A stretch of 64,000 nt of DNA from Acidobacteriota bacterium. Its GTDB lineage: Bacteria > Acidobacteriota > Terriglobia > Acidiferrales > UBA7541. The position numbers were made by a program, and so were the translations under genes. The stretch spans positions 1 through 64,000 of the forward strand of contig QHZB01000199.1 of the NCBI GenBank assembly GCA_003224525.1, in the 5' to 3' direction. This document shows, in pieces, positions 19,535-29,304 of this stretch. Below the pieces are notes generated by a model, which saw only the letters and a program-made list of their open reading frames with translations, was not told the origin of the DNA and ran no database searches. Position 1 is the first letter of the stretch. The number at the start of each line of letters is the position of its first letter.

Positions 19535-20860
19535 ATGTTGAATGTTTCAGAAGTGAATGCAGAGCGCTCCTCGGAGCCTCTGCCGGAACGCGCGTCAGCG
19601 CGATTTTCCGAAATGTTGATTTCTCCCTATGTAAAGGAGAGATTGGAAGCGGGCCGGTTTACCACGGCGACTCCTGTACAGGCTGCGGCGATCCCGCAAG
19701 CGCTGGAAGGCAAAGATGTGCTGGCGACGGCGCAGACCGGAACGGGCAAGACGCTGGCGTTCCTGATTCCGGTGATCGAACGGCTGCTCAAGGATAAGAC
19801 TCCGGGAATCGCGGCGCTGGTGCTCGTGCCAACGCGCGAACTCGCCATGCAGGTCGTGCAGCAATACAACGCTTTGCGCGGCAAGCAACTGTTGCCCGCG
19901 GCGCTGGTCGTCGGGGGCTTGTCCGAAGGCGCGCAGCTCCAGGCGATTCGCAAGGGCGCGCGGCTGGTGGTAGCGACTCCGGGGCGGCTGGAAGATTATC
20001 TCGACCGCAGACTCTTCCACTTTAACGCGCTGCGTATCCTCATCCTCGATGAAGCGGACCGCATGCTGGACATGGGATTTCTTCCCGCCATCAAGCGCAT
20101 CGTCTCCATCCTTCCCAAAGAACGGCAGACGATGTGCTTCTCCGCCACGATGGAAGGCCATATGACGCGCATCGTGAAAGATTACCTTCGCAACGCTGTG
20201 CGCCTCTCGTTCGGCTCGACTTCGAAGCCATCGGAAAATGTGCGCGTGCAGGCGTTTGAAGTTGCCATGGACCGCAAGCAGGAAATGCTGCAGCGCTTGC
20301 TGGCCAAGGAAACGGGAAAGTGCCTGGTGTTTGCGCGAACCAAGCGCGGAACCGAGCGGATTGCCGAGAGCTTGAACCGCAAGGGCTTCTCGGCCGCCAT
20401 GATTCATGGCGACCGCTCACAATCGCAGCGCACTTCGGCGCTGACGGGATTCCAACAGGGACGCTTCCGCGTGCTGGTAGCGACGGACCTAGCTTCACGC
20501 GGGATTCACGTGCAGGATATCGCTCACGTCATCAACTACGATCTGCCTGAGGTGGCGGAGAATTTTATCCACCGCGTTGGGCGAACGGGACGCAACGGCG
20601 GACACGGTGTGGCTTCAACTCTTTTCGTGAAAGAACAGCGGTCCGAATTATTCCACCTGGAGCGTTCGCTGGGCATCAAGATCGAGCGCATGCGCGCGGA
20701 TGAGACGAGTTCCCTCCCCGATAAGAAGGACCGGAACCCGGTCAACTTGCCTGCCTTTCCGGATCGTAAGCCTGTCAACCTTCCTGGTGTGGAGTCCGCC
20801 CCGGTGCCAGAGCGATTTGTGCTTCCCGGCGAGGTTTTCCAGACGCAGCTAGAAAACTAA
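19535..20860 (+). CDS. DEAD/DEAH-box RNA helicase (RhlE-like)
   Basis: AQTGTGKT, PTRELAMQV, VATPGRLEDYL, LDEADRMLDMGF, FSATM, HRVGRTGR. Confidence 0.96.
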   Translation: MLNVSEVNAERSSEPLPERASARFSEMLISPYVKERLEAGRFTTATPVQAAAIPQALEGKDVLATAQTGTGKTLAFLIPVIERLLKDKTPGIAALVLVPTRELAMQVVQQYNALRGKQLLPAALVVGGLSEGAQLQAIRKGARLVVATPGRLEDYLDRRLFHFNALRILILDEADRMLDMGFLPAIKRIVSILPKERQTMCFSATMEGHMTRIVKDYLRNAVRLSFGSTSKPSENVRVQAFEVAMDRKQEMLQRLLAKETGKCLVFARTKRGTERIAESLNRKGFSAAMIHGDRSQSQRTSALTGFQQGRFRVLVATDLASRGIHVQDIAHVINYDLPEVAENFIHRVGRTGRNGGHGVASTLFVKEQRSELFHLERSLGIKIERMRADETSSLPDKKDRNPVNLPAFPDRKPVNLPGVESAPVPERFVLPGEVFQTQLEN

Positions 20861-20916
20861 GCGAGTCCAATCACGATGTGAAACGCGTTTGAGAGCAAAC
20901 GTGGCAAGATACGAGG

Positions 20917-21402
20917 ATGCTGATCCGGCCTGCAGCCAACGAAGATGCGAACTCCGTCTGGGCCATCATGGAGCCCATCATCCGGGCGGGCGAGACCTAC
21001 ACCCTGCCACGAGACATGGACAAGGAGTCCGCCCTGGCGTATTGGCTATCCGCAGCTCATGAAGTATTCGTTGTGGAAGAGGGCAGCGCAACTGTCGGCA
21101 CCTATTTTCTGCAAGCGAACCACCAAGGCGGCGGAGCGCACGTGGCAAACTGCGGCTACATGACGGCCGTTTCAGGGACGGGCCGCGGCGTAGCCCGTGC
21201 AATGTGCACCCATTCGCTGGACCGCGCGCGCGAACGCGGATTTCGCGCCATGCAATTCAACTTCGTCATCAGCACCAACGACCGCGCAGTGCGGCTGTGG
21301 CAGAGTTTTGGCTTTGAAATTGTCGGCCGCCTCCCCGGGGCCTTCCAACATCCGACACAAGGATACGTCGACGCGTACGTCTTGTATTGCAATCTCTGGT
21401 GA
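20917..21402 (+). CDS. GNAT family N-acetyltransferase
   Basis: ANCGYMTAVSGTGRGVARAMCTHSLDRARERGFRAMQFNFVISTNDRAVRLWQSFGFEIVGRLPGAF. Confidence 0.92.
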   Translation: MLIRPAANEDANSVWAIMEPIIRAGETYTLPRDMDKESALAYWLSAAHEVFVVEEGSATVGTYFLQANHQGGGAHVANCGYMTAVSGTGRGVARAMCTHSLDRARERGFRAMQFNFVISTNDRAVRLWQSFGFEIVGRLPGAFQHPTQGYVDAYVLYCNLW

Positions 21403-21421
21403 TGGTACGGTTTGAAACACG

Positions 21422-21619
21422 ATGAAAGGCAATGTTTGGGAGATCGTTAGAAAAGAGGATGGAACTTTCGAAATGTTCCACAAGGGAGGATTGCTCCACG
21501 GCTCGGTCCCGGATAGGTGGCTTGAAGGTCAGCTGGTACGCTATGGCTTCTGCGGGGAGGAGTACCGCGACATCCGTCGGCAACTGGATCAGTTCGGAAG
21601 AGCGAAAATTGTCCTCTAG
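21422..21619 (+). CDS. Small hypothetical protein, 65 aa
   Basis: ORF directly downstream of the GNAT gene; plausible composition. Confidence 0.45.
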   Translation: MKGNVWEIVRKEDGTFEMFHKGGLLHGSVPDRWLEGQLVRYGFCGEEYRDIRRQLDQFGRAKIVL

Positions 21620-21728
21620 CCCCCTCTAGCCCAATCCAAAACAGGCCGCTACCGGAATCTCAATCTGTACCACTCCCTGATCTCTAGCGCGTTTGCGCTG
21701 ATGCGCGCGGCTATGCTACACATGCTGC

Positions 21729-22328
21729 ATGCCTGATTTTGCCGCCCCCGTCGAACGGCTCATCGATGAGCTGAAACACCTCCCCGGAATTGGCCAGAAG
21801 ACCGCGCAGCGCCTGGCGTTTCATCTGCTTCGGGCGGCGCCCGAGGATGCGCTGGCGCTGGCGGACGCGATTCGCGACGCCAAAGAAAAGATCCGCGCGT
21901 GCTCCGTCTGCCACAACATCACGGACTCAGATCCGTGCCTGTACTGTGTGGGACCGACGCGCAGCAAGAAGACGATTTGCGTGGTGGAAGAAGCGCACAA
22001 CATCCTGGCGATTGAAAAAACGCGGACGTACAGCGGAATGTACCACGTGCTGGGCGGGGCTCTTTCGCCGCTTTCGGGGCGCGGTCCGGAGCAGCTTCAT
22101 ATCAAGGCGTTGATCGAAAGGCTAAAGGGCGGCGCCGTCGAAGAGATCATCATCGCGACGAATCCCACGGCCGAAGGCGAAGCCACGGCGGTCTACCTTT
22201 CCAAGTTGTTGAAGCCACTCGGTGTGCGCGTCACGCGGATCGGCGTCGGGATTCCAGTGGGCGCAGACCTGGAGTATGCCGACGAAGTGACTATGTTGAA
22301 GGCCATGGAAGGGCGACGGGATTTGTAG
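21729..22328 (+). CDS. recR: Recombination protein RecR
   Basis: [39 protein letters not shown] zinc finger, [22 protein letters not shown]. Confidence 0.97.
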   Translation: MPDFAAPVERLIDELKHLPGIGQKTAQRLAFHLLRAAPEDALALADAIRDAKEKIRACSVCHNITDSDPCLYCVGPTRSKKTICVVEEAHNILAIEKTRTYSGMYHVLGGALSPLSGRGPEQLHIKALIERLKGGAVEEIIIATNPTAEGEATAVYLSKLLKPLGVRVTRIGVGIPVGADLEYADEVTMLKAMEGRRDL

Positions 22329-22544
22329 GATTCATCGCACCTAGAGCACTAAGAAGCGCGCCGTCCACGCTCCGCAAGGGATGGCTCAGTTTGCCAGGGC
22401 AATAGGCGGACAGTAGTACTACTCTCAGTACCTCTAGGACGCTCTAGCCAATCCTCCCGTTTAGGTATAGAGTTTAGTTCCCACGGTGGCTGTCCTCCCA
22501 CCAAACCTATAGCAGCCGCGAAAAGGCTGACAGGAGGTGCGCTA

Positions 22545-22880
22545 ATGCCGAGCTTGGCGCACTACATGACGCAGTACGATCACGAGCACGAATCCGGCTG
22601 GAACAAATTCCTGCATGGTATTGGTATCCCGATGATTTTTGCGGGGATTATCCTTCTCCTTTTCATGAAATGGGCTTGGGGAGCAGGATTTTTTCTGGGC
22701 GGATGGGCGTTTCTGTTTCTCGGCCACCGGATCGAGGGAAACCATCCGGCGTTTTTCCAGGGAGCGATTTATTTGCTGGTTGGGCCAATCTGGGTCGCCA
22801 AAGAAGCATGGATGTTGATGACCGGAACGCCCCGCAGGCCGGCCTCGCAAGGTACTCCGCAAAGTGATGCGATGAAGTAG
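22545..22880 (+). CDS. Mpo1-like (DUF962) membrane protein
   Basis: HYMTQYDHEHESGWNKFLHGIGIPMI...GHRIEGNHPAFFQGAIYLLVGPIWVAKE. Confidence 0.92.
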   Translation: MPSLAHYMTQYDHEHESGWNKFLHGIGIPMIFAGIILLLFMKWAWGAGFFLGGWAFLFLGHRIEGNHPAFFQGAIYLLVGPIWVAKEAWMLMTGTPRRPASQGTPQSDAMK

Positions 22881-22941
22881 CCGCAGCGATGTCACTCGCA
22901 TGCGCGAAATCTGAAAAGCCTGAGGGACGGCGGCGGTCAGC

Positions 22942-25716
22942 ATGAATGATTCAGGCGGCAATTTTGCCGATGAGACAACTGGAATGGTGTCCGATAGCGT
23001 TACCAGTGCCAGCCCGGAGTTAAGGAAGCGCCGCAGCACGCGCATCGTGCAGGCGGTTCCTCTCTTGGTGACCGGTGTCGACGCACTGGGGCGCCCGTTC
23101 GTGGAGCGAACGTCGTCGTTGATTATCAACTGCCATGGCTGCCGCTACCAGTCCAAGCATTACGTCCTGAAAAACATGTGGGTGACGATGGAGGTCCCGC
23201 ACCAGGAATCAGGGCAGCCGCCGCGCACGGTGCGGGGACGGGTGGCTTGGATTCAACGGCCTCGAACGGTGCGGCAACTTTTTCAGGTGGCGCTGGAGCT
23301 GGAAGTTTCGGGCAACGTCTGGGGCATCGCGTTTCCGCCGGAAGATTGGGTCGCATCTCCCGAGATGACGCAAGTCGTGATGAAGTTGGATGCGGCACAC
23401 GGCACACCGCCATCGCCGCCACCGGTGGCTGAAGCGGATGCGGCGTCGCATTTAGGCGAGGCGGAGCTTCCGCCGGCGGCGGACAATTTGAGGCTGTTCC
23501 CTTCCCCGACGAGCGCGACGGATGCGTCGTTGCAGTTGGCGCGGCAGGTAGCGCGGCTGGTGGCGGATGCCAAGCAGCAGATTCAGGCGGCGACGCGGGA
23601 AGCGGCCTCGCAGGCGGTCTCGGCGGAGCGGCGGCTGTCATTCGAACAATGGGAACAAAAGTTTGCGGCAGGACGCGCGGAAATCGCGAATGAGACGGCA
23701 CACGCGATTGAAAAGTTTCAGCACGAAGCGGATGAGCATTCAAGGACGGCCCATGCAGCAGCGGCCGAGGCGCTGCGAGTGGAATTGCCGCGGTGGCTGG
23801 CGCCGCAACTGGAGCAACTCACGCGCGACTTGACGGCGAGGCTCTCGCAAGAAGGCGCAACCCAGCGCGACGAGCATGCCCAGCAACTGGAAGCCAGGGC
23901 GGAGACTCTGCGAACGGTATGCCGGGAGGCGGAGGAAACGGCGGCCCGGTTGAAGACCCAGTCCGAGCAGTCGGAAGCACAAATTGTTGCGCGCACGGAA
24001 TCAGCGAAGCAAGGAGAAGAAGCGGCAACTGCGCATCTCGAGGCGCTGAAGGCTACCGCCAATGAGATTCAGCAACAGGTAACAGCGGCGCTCTCATCCG
24101 CACAATCGTTCTCGCACGGACAGCTTGCAAGCGAATTGGAAGCAGCGCAAGCGCGGTGGCGGGAGGCGATCGAGAGCACCCTCGCGGAAGCGCAGGATCG
24201 CGCGGCGGGCGGATTGAACGAGCACGCGCGTGGGTTGAGGACTCAGTTGCAGGAGGAGATGGCGCGTCACGCCACGGCAGCGCGCGAATCGGCGGCGAGT
24301 GCGGTAACAGAAGCAGACGAGCGAATGGCAGCGGTGCGGAATACGCTGCAGGAGCAGACGCAACGGCTGGAGTCGGCGCTGGCGCGTGCCGGGGAGACGA
24401 GCCAGCAGCTCGAACAACATTCGGCCCAACTCGAGAACACGCAGAAGCAGGCGCTGGCCGGATTCCAAGCGCAATTGGAAAATGTATTGAGCCCGCACCG
24501 CGACGAGGTGCAGCGCCGGTCCGAAGCGATCCTTGAGGAGATCAACGCGCGCATTCGAGTGACGTTTGAAGAAGCGAGCCGCCAGGCAGTAGCGCAATTT
24601 GACCGGGAAATCGCGGAAATGGTTCAGCCACACGTCACGCGCGCCGAAGAAGCGGTTCATCGGCTTGCAGGGGGGCGGTCGCTACTGGACGCGGCGCTGA
24701 CGCTGCAGCAGGACCGCATTCGCAATTCAGCGGACGAAGCGTTCGCAGAGTCACTAGCGCGCTTCCGGGAGAATCTGGGCAGCGTCGAGCAAATCCTGCA
24801 GGAATCTTCGCAATCGATCACCTGGCGCAACCTGACGGAACTGGAGGGAAAAGCCGGCGATTTGAAGCACCAGATGGTCGAAGAACTCTTGAAATCGGCG
24901 GAATGGTACGAAAAGAAGACGCAGACGCAGATTCAGAATTTGACGGAAAGAACCATCGAGCACTCTGGAAACCAGTTGCGGGAGAGGGCGGGAGAAATTT
25001 CCAGCGTCTTCGCGAGCGAGCTGGATCATGCAAGCCGCAACTTCCTGGGACACGCGCAAACGCAGATGGAGGAGGTGGTGCGAGATTCGTTTGAGCGCGC
25101 GCGCGCTCTCTTCGCGGAAGCAGCGGACACCACAGCAGCAGCATTCACGGATGAGATTCAGCGCACGGGCCGGCAAGAGCTGGAGGGATTCAACGAAGAG
25201 GTGCGGCGCTCCACGGAGGGAGCGCGGGTGCAACTGGACGCCGTGCGCGTGGAACTGGCGCAGAAGACGACGGCCGAACAAGAGGGTTTCCTGCGGCGGT
25301 TCCAATCCTCCATGGGTGGAGCGCTTGAAGCGGGCGTTGCCGAGGCCCAGCAGAAAGTGTCGGAAGGGTTTGGTCCGCTGCTGGATTCCTGGAAAGCGAT
25401 GACGGTTGCTCATCAGCAGGAAATGCAGAACATCTACGCCCAGACCGGCGAACAAGCGGCGGAGCAGTATAAGAGCCGGTTGGAAAATGTTTCGAACCAG
25501 TGGATGCTGGCGACGGTGGCCTCGCTGGATCACCAGTCGCGAGAGATGATTTCGGGAATTGCCGCGACAGCGGAAGAGAAACTTCGCGAAGCCTGTGCCC
25601 AGGTATTCGCAGGCGTAGGTGAATCGCTGCGCGAACGGCTGAGGGAGATGGCGCAGAGTTTTGCGCCGCCGACGGAGCCTCCCGGGCAGGCAAAAAGCGC
25701 CAACACCAGCGCCTGA
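22942..25716 (+). CDS. PilZ-like N-terminal domain + ~750-aa Ala/Glu/Gln-rich coiled coil
   Basis: RKRRSTRIVQAVPLLVTGVDALGRPFVERTSSLIINCHGCRY...VRGRVAWIQRP...FQVALELEVSGNVWGIAFPPEDW, then long heptad-like helix. Confidence 0.88.
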   Translation: MNDSGGNFADETTGMVSDSVTSASPELRKRRSTRIVQAVPLLVTGVDALGRPFVERTSSLIINCHGCRYQSKHYVLKNMWVTMEVPHQESGQPPRTVRGRVAWIQRPRTVRQLFQVALELEVSGNVWGIAFPPEDWVASPEMTQVVMKLDAAHGTPPSPPPVAEADAASHLGEAELPPAADNLRLFPSPTSATDASLQLARQVARLVADAKQQIQAATREAASQAVSAERRLSFEQWEQKFAAGRAEIANETAHAIEKFQHEADEHSRTAHAAAAEALRVELPRWLAPQLEQLTRDLTARLSQEGATQRDEHAQQLEARAETLRTVCREAEETAARLKTQSEQSEAQIVARTESAKQGEEAATAHLEALKATANEIQQQVTAALSSAQSFSHGQLASELEAAQARWREAIESTLAEAQDRAAGGLNEHARGLRTQLQEEMARHATAARESAASAVTEADERMAAVRNTLQEQTQRLESALARAGETSQQLEQHSAQLENTQKQALAGFQAQLENVLSPHRDEVQRRSEAILEEINARIRVTFEEASRQAVAQFDREIAEMVQPHVTRAEEAVHRLAGGRSLLDAALTLQQDRIRNSADEAFAESLARFRENLGSVEQILQESSQSITWRNLTELEGKAGDLKHQMVEELLKSAEWYEKKTQTQIQNLTERTIEHSGNQLRERAGEISSVFASELDHASRNFLGHAQTQMEEVVRDSFERARALFAEAADTTAAAFTDEIQRTGRQELEGFNEEVRRSTEGARVQLDAVRVELAQKTTAEQEGFLRRFQSSMGGALEAGVAEAQQKVSEGFGPLLDSWKAMTVAHQQEMQNIYAQTGEQAAEQYKSRLENVSNQWMLATVASLDHQSREMISGIAATAEEKLREACAQVFAGVGESLRERLREMAQSFAPPTEPPGQAKSANTSA

Positions 25717-25834
25717 TCGCCAGGGTCCCCACAGCCAAGAATAGTTGTTCCACGACAATTATTTGCAACACGATTCGGCCGCTGATTCGCCACTTCCCTG
25801 CTGGCCCGGTATAATCCCTAAGGTTTCAACCACA

Positions 25835-26515
25835 ATGGCCAATCATGCTTACCTGCGCGTGTGGACACGCGATTTTTCACTGGAAACGATGCTTGCCGAG
25901 TTCGCGCGGTTCCTTACGACCGCCCCCCTTTCGGCGACTCAGAATAGCTTGAGCGAACTGACCGTGCAGGCCGTGGATGCAAAGGAGATACCCGTCGCGG
26001 AGTGGGATTTGCGTCCATTGAAGACAGGACCTGCGGAGGTTGCGGCGCTGGCGGTGCAGCACCTGAATGCGGACACGGCGTACATCGCGAACGCAAAATG
26101 GGACTTGTGGGGTTTCGATATCGAAAGCCTGAAGTGGCAACACAAGCCGGAGCCGCTCGTCCTGGCGTGCCACGGCCAAGAGTATGACGATGGACTTGCA
26201 GCAACCGCGGGACACTTTATGGCAGACTTGGGTTTCGAGCATTTTTTCACGGGGCACGGCGGGCTGCTGGCGCCAGGAGCGGCGTCGAATCCGTTCAATT
26301 CGTCCGATCATCCTATCGAGCATTCTTTTCGGCAATGGATGGCGGCGAGCGGCAACCTGAAGGAATATCACGCCAAGACCCGGGAGAACATCCAACAATT
26401 ATTCCACTGGGTGGAAGCGATCGAGCGGGCCTTGCCGGTGGAGCGCAGCGAGCTTTGGTCTGAAGGAGAGGAGAACTTTGAAGCGCGGCTGGACGCGATT
26501 CTGGCGCAGCGGTAG
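25835..26515 (+). CDS. Hypothetical protein, 226 aa
   Basis: MANHAYLRVWTRDFSLETMLAEFARFL...; TATAAT box at 25810 upstream. Confidence 0.8.
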   Translation: MANHAYLRVWTRDFSLETMLAEFARFLTTAPLSATQNSLSELTVQAVDAKEIPVAEWDLRPLKTGPAEVAALAVQHLNADTAYIANAKWDLWGFDIESLKWQHKPEPLVLACHGQEYDDGLAATAGHFMADLGFEHFFTGHGGLLAPGAASNPFNSSDHPIEHSFRQWMAASGNLKEYHAKTRENIQQLFHWVEAIERALPVERSELWSEGEENFEARLDAILAQR

Positions 26516-26708
26516 CGCATTCAAATCTTGGGCAAGCCGCATTCGCGGAGTCCTTCCACGAAGGGCCGCCAACAGCTAGAATTATGGTAGCAGGCATTTG
26601 ATGGGGCCGGTCCGGATGTGTTGCAGGTAATGGAAGCGCTCTGCACACCGGAGAAAGATGGGAAGCCCGGGCGAGTGGTGGAAATCGCTCTTAAAGCGGC
26701 AATCTCTG

Positions 26709-27407
26709 ATGGAGAAAACTTCACAAAGCGATTGTTGGTGTGCTAACGAGGCCGGTATCAGTCCGTCCATCTTCAAAGAGGGCCCCGATATCGGCGCGGC
26801 CCGCAGGTGGAGAATCCCCCTGAATTTTTCACTGAGTCTCCTGTTCCTGGCTATTTTTCTGGGCGGGTGCGGTACGGATGCTTCCAAGCCTGCGCCGCAA
26901 GCGGAAACCAAGCCCGCAGAGCCTGCCGTACCCGAAGATATTCAGTTGGCAGCAAAGGCGCTGCTGGGGAGCGAGTCGCAGGTGCTGCTATTCGGAGACT
27001 TGGCGAAGAACAGGAAGCAGGCGTTCCTTGCGGCGGATGTAGTGCCAAAGACGCCAACCAACAATTTGCCGGGGACCATCGTGACGCGCGTCGTCGTGGC
27101 GGAAAATACCGACGGGAAATGGGCGGAAGTTCTGCGCTGCGATGAACATTTGAAAAACCAGAAAGGCTTTATGGGTTTGACGCCACTGGTGCCGGTGACC
27201 GGCTGGCGGCTGCAATACGAGCAAAACGATGAAAAGGGCTTGCAGCTCTATTTCACGCCGCTGAAGGGCGCCATCGATACGCATGTGCTGCCGATCGGTG
27301 TGCGCTGGAATCCGGCCACGAAGCGCTACCAATCCCTGGATCGCACGTACGAACATTTCCTGCTCGAGTCGCCTTCGATGCAAGATGCGAGGTCCACGCT
27401 GCGATGA
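26709..27407 (+). CDS. Hypothetical lipoprotein
   Basis: LNFSLSLLFLAIFLGGCGTDAS lipobox; exact start uncertain (26658 or 26709). Confidence 0.65.
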   Translation: MEKTSQSDCWCANEAGISPSIFKEGPDIGAARRWRIPLNFSLSLLFLAIFLGGCGTDASKPAPQAETKPAEPAVPEDIQLAAKALLGSESQVLLFGDLAKNRKQAFLAADVVPKTPTNNLPGTIVTRVVVAENTDGKWAEVLRCDEHLKNQKGFMGLTPLVPVTGWRLQYEQNDEKGLQLYFTPLKGAIDTHVLPIGVRWNPATKRYQSLDRTYEHFLLESPSMQDARSTLR

Positions 27408-29304
27408 GCGCGGTCCCGACAGCCACCGGTAATCGGGCGTCCAAACCTCCCCGGGAATCTTCCCCTGTCAAAGGCTTGCGCGGCCTGATGCCTTATCTGC
27501 GGCGCTACCCCGGCGGCATTGTTTTCGGCTTGCTCACGGTCCTGCTGATGAGCATTGTCGGCAACGCGCTCCCCCTCGCCACCGGCGTCATGACGGACAC
27601 TCTCGCCGGCAATTCGACCCGTCTACGCTCAGCCGCTTCATTCCTTACTACGCGCCCAGCAGCAGCCGTACGTTGGGCATCTATTGCCTCATCGTCGTAT
27701 TCTGCGTCGCAATCAAGGGCCTTCTATCGTTTTCTGCGCGCTGGACGCTCATCGGCGTCTCTCGCGACATCGAGTTCGACATTCGCAACGATCTCCTGAA
27801 ACGCCTGCTGATCCTCGAGCCCGAATTCTACGTCCGCAATCGCACCGGAGAACTGATGTCCCGCGCCACCAACGACCTGAACGCCGTCCGCATGGTCCTC
27901 GGCCCCGGCATCATGTATAGCGCGACGACGATAGGCACCATGATCTTGGCCATCCTTGTCATGGTCGCGCTCTCGCCTTCCCTCACGCTTTGGGTTCTTC
28001 TTCCCGCGCCGGTAGTGGCTGTCGCCGTCTGGTTCTTCGGAAAAACGATTCACGACCTCTACGAATCGATCCAGGCCGCGCTCGCTACCCTCACCGCCCG
28101 CGTCCAGGAGAATCTTGCCGGCGTGCGCGTCGTGCGCGCCTACGCTCAGGAAGAAGCGGAAATCCGCGGCTTCGACGAGCCCAACCGCGAGTATGTCTCG
28201 CGAAACATCCGCCTCATCCGCACCTGGAGCATGTTCATGCCCTCTCTTCAGGGGCTCATCGGCACCACCTTCTTGATCGTGCTATGGCAGGGCGGCCATC
28301 AGCTCCTCCGTGGCCAGATTTCTCTTGGTGCGCTCATTGCCTTCAATGGCTACCTCGCCGTGCTCGTCTGGCCCATGATCGCCCTTGGATGGGTCACCAA
28401 TATTTTTCAGCGCGGCGCTGCTTCCATGGGCCGTTTGAATTACATCCTCACTGCCGAACCGAATATCGATGATCGCCACGCGAAAGTTCCGGAAGGCACC
28501 AAGCCGCGCGGCGAAATCGAATTCCGTCATCTCACCTTTGCTTATCCGACCACGCTTTCCGGAGCCGTTTCGAATGGCTCCTCCAAGTCCAATGGCAGCG
28601 GTCCTCATCCGGTGCTTCGCGACATTCATTTGAAAGTCCCCGCCGGCTCTACCCTCGCTATCGTCGGGCCCACGGGTTGCGGCAAGACCACCCTCGCCGC
28701 TCTCATTGCGCGTCTCTGGGAAGCGCCGGATGACTCCGTCTTGATCGATGGGCGTCCGATACGCGAGTGGCCTCTCACCACGCTGCGCCAGTCCATCGGC
28801 TTCGTGCCACAGGACACTTACTTGTTCGGCGAAACCGTCGGTGGAAACATCGCTTTCGGCTTGCCAGAATATGACCAGCAGCGCGTCCGCGAAGCCGCCG
28901 AAATTGCCAGCCTGCACGGCGACGTCCAGGACTTCGCCAAGGCCTACGAAACCATGGTCGGCGAGCGCGGCATCACTCTCTCCGGCGGACAAAAGCAGCG
29001 GGCCGCGATTGCGCGCGCCGTCGTCCGCGATCCGCGAATTCTGATCCTTGACGATTCGCTATCCGCGGTCGATACGCAAACCGAGGAGCGCATCCTCACC
29101 GGACTGCGCGGAATCATGGAAGGCCGTACCACGATTCTCATTTCGCACCGCACCTCGACCGTTCGCGACGCCGACCAGATCGTTGTCCTGGTCGAAGGCG
29201 CCATCGCCGAGTGCGGAACACACGACGAATTGCTGGCTCGGGGCGGCTACTACGCGGATTTGTATCAGAAACAGTTGCTGGAAGAAGAGCTCGAACGCGC
29301 ATGA
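27404..29304 (+). pseudogene. ABC transporter permease/ATPase (MsbA/MdlA-like exporter half), reading frame broken once near 27611
   Basis: Frame 1: LRGLMPYLRRYPGGIVFGLLTVLLMSIVGNALPLATGVMTDTLAGN; then other frame: FDPSTLSRFIPYYAPSSSRTLGIYCLIVVFCVAIKGLL...GPTGCGKTTLAALIARLWEAP...LSGGQKQRAAIARAVVRDPRILILDD. Confidence 0.88.

Noticed and set aside
19595-20407. 270-aa minus-strand ORF
   Set aside because: Antisense to the DEAD-box helicase; shadow ORF.
22329-22544. Possible tRNA or riboswitch in the recR-DUF962 intergenic region
   Set aside because: No cloverleaf or known riboswitch core could be assembled by eye; only short unrelated palindromes such as gtagtactac.
24754-25758. 334-aa minus-strand ORF
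   Set aside because: Antisense to the PilZ/coiled-coil gene; Arg/Leu-rich shadow of GC-biased codons.
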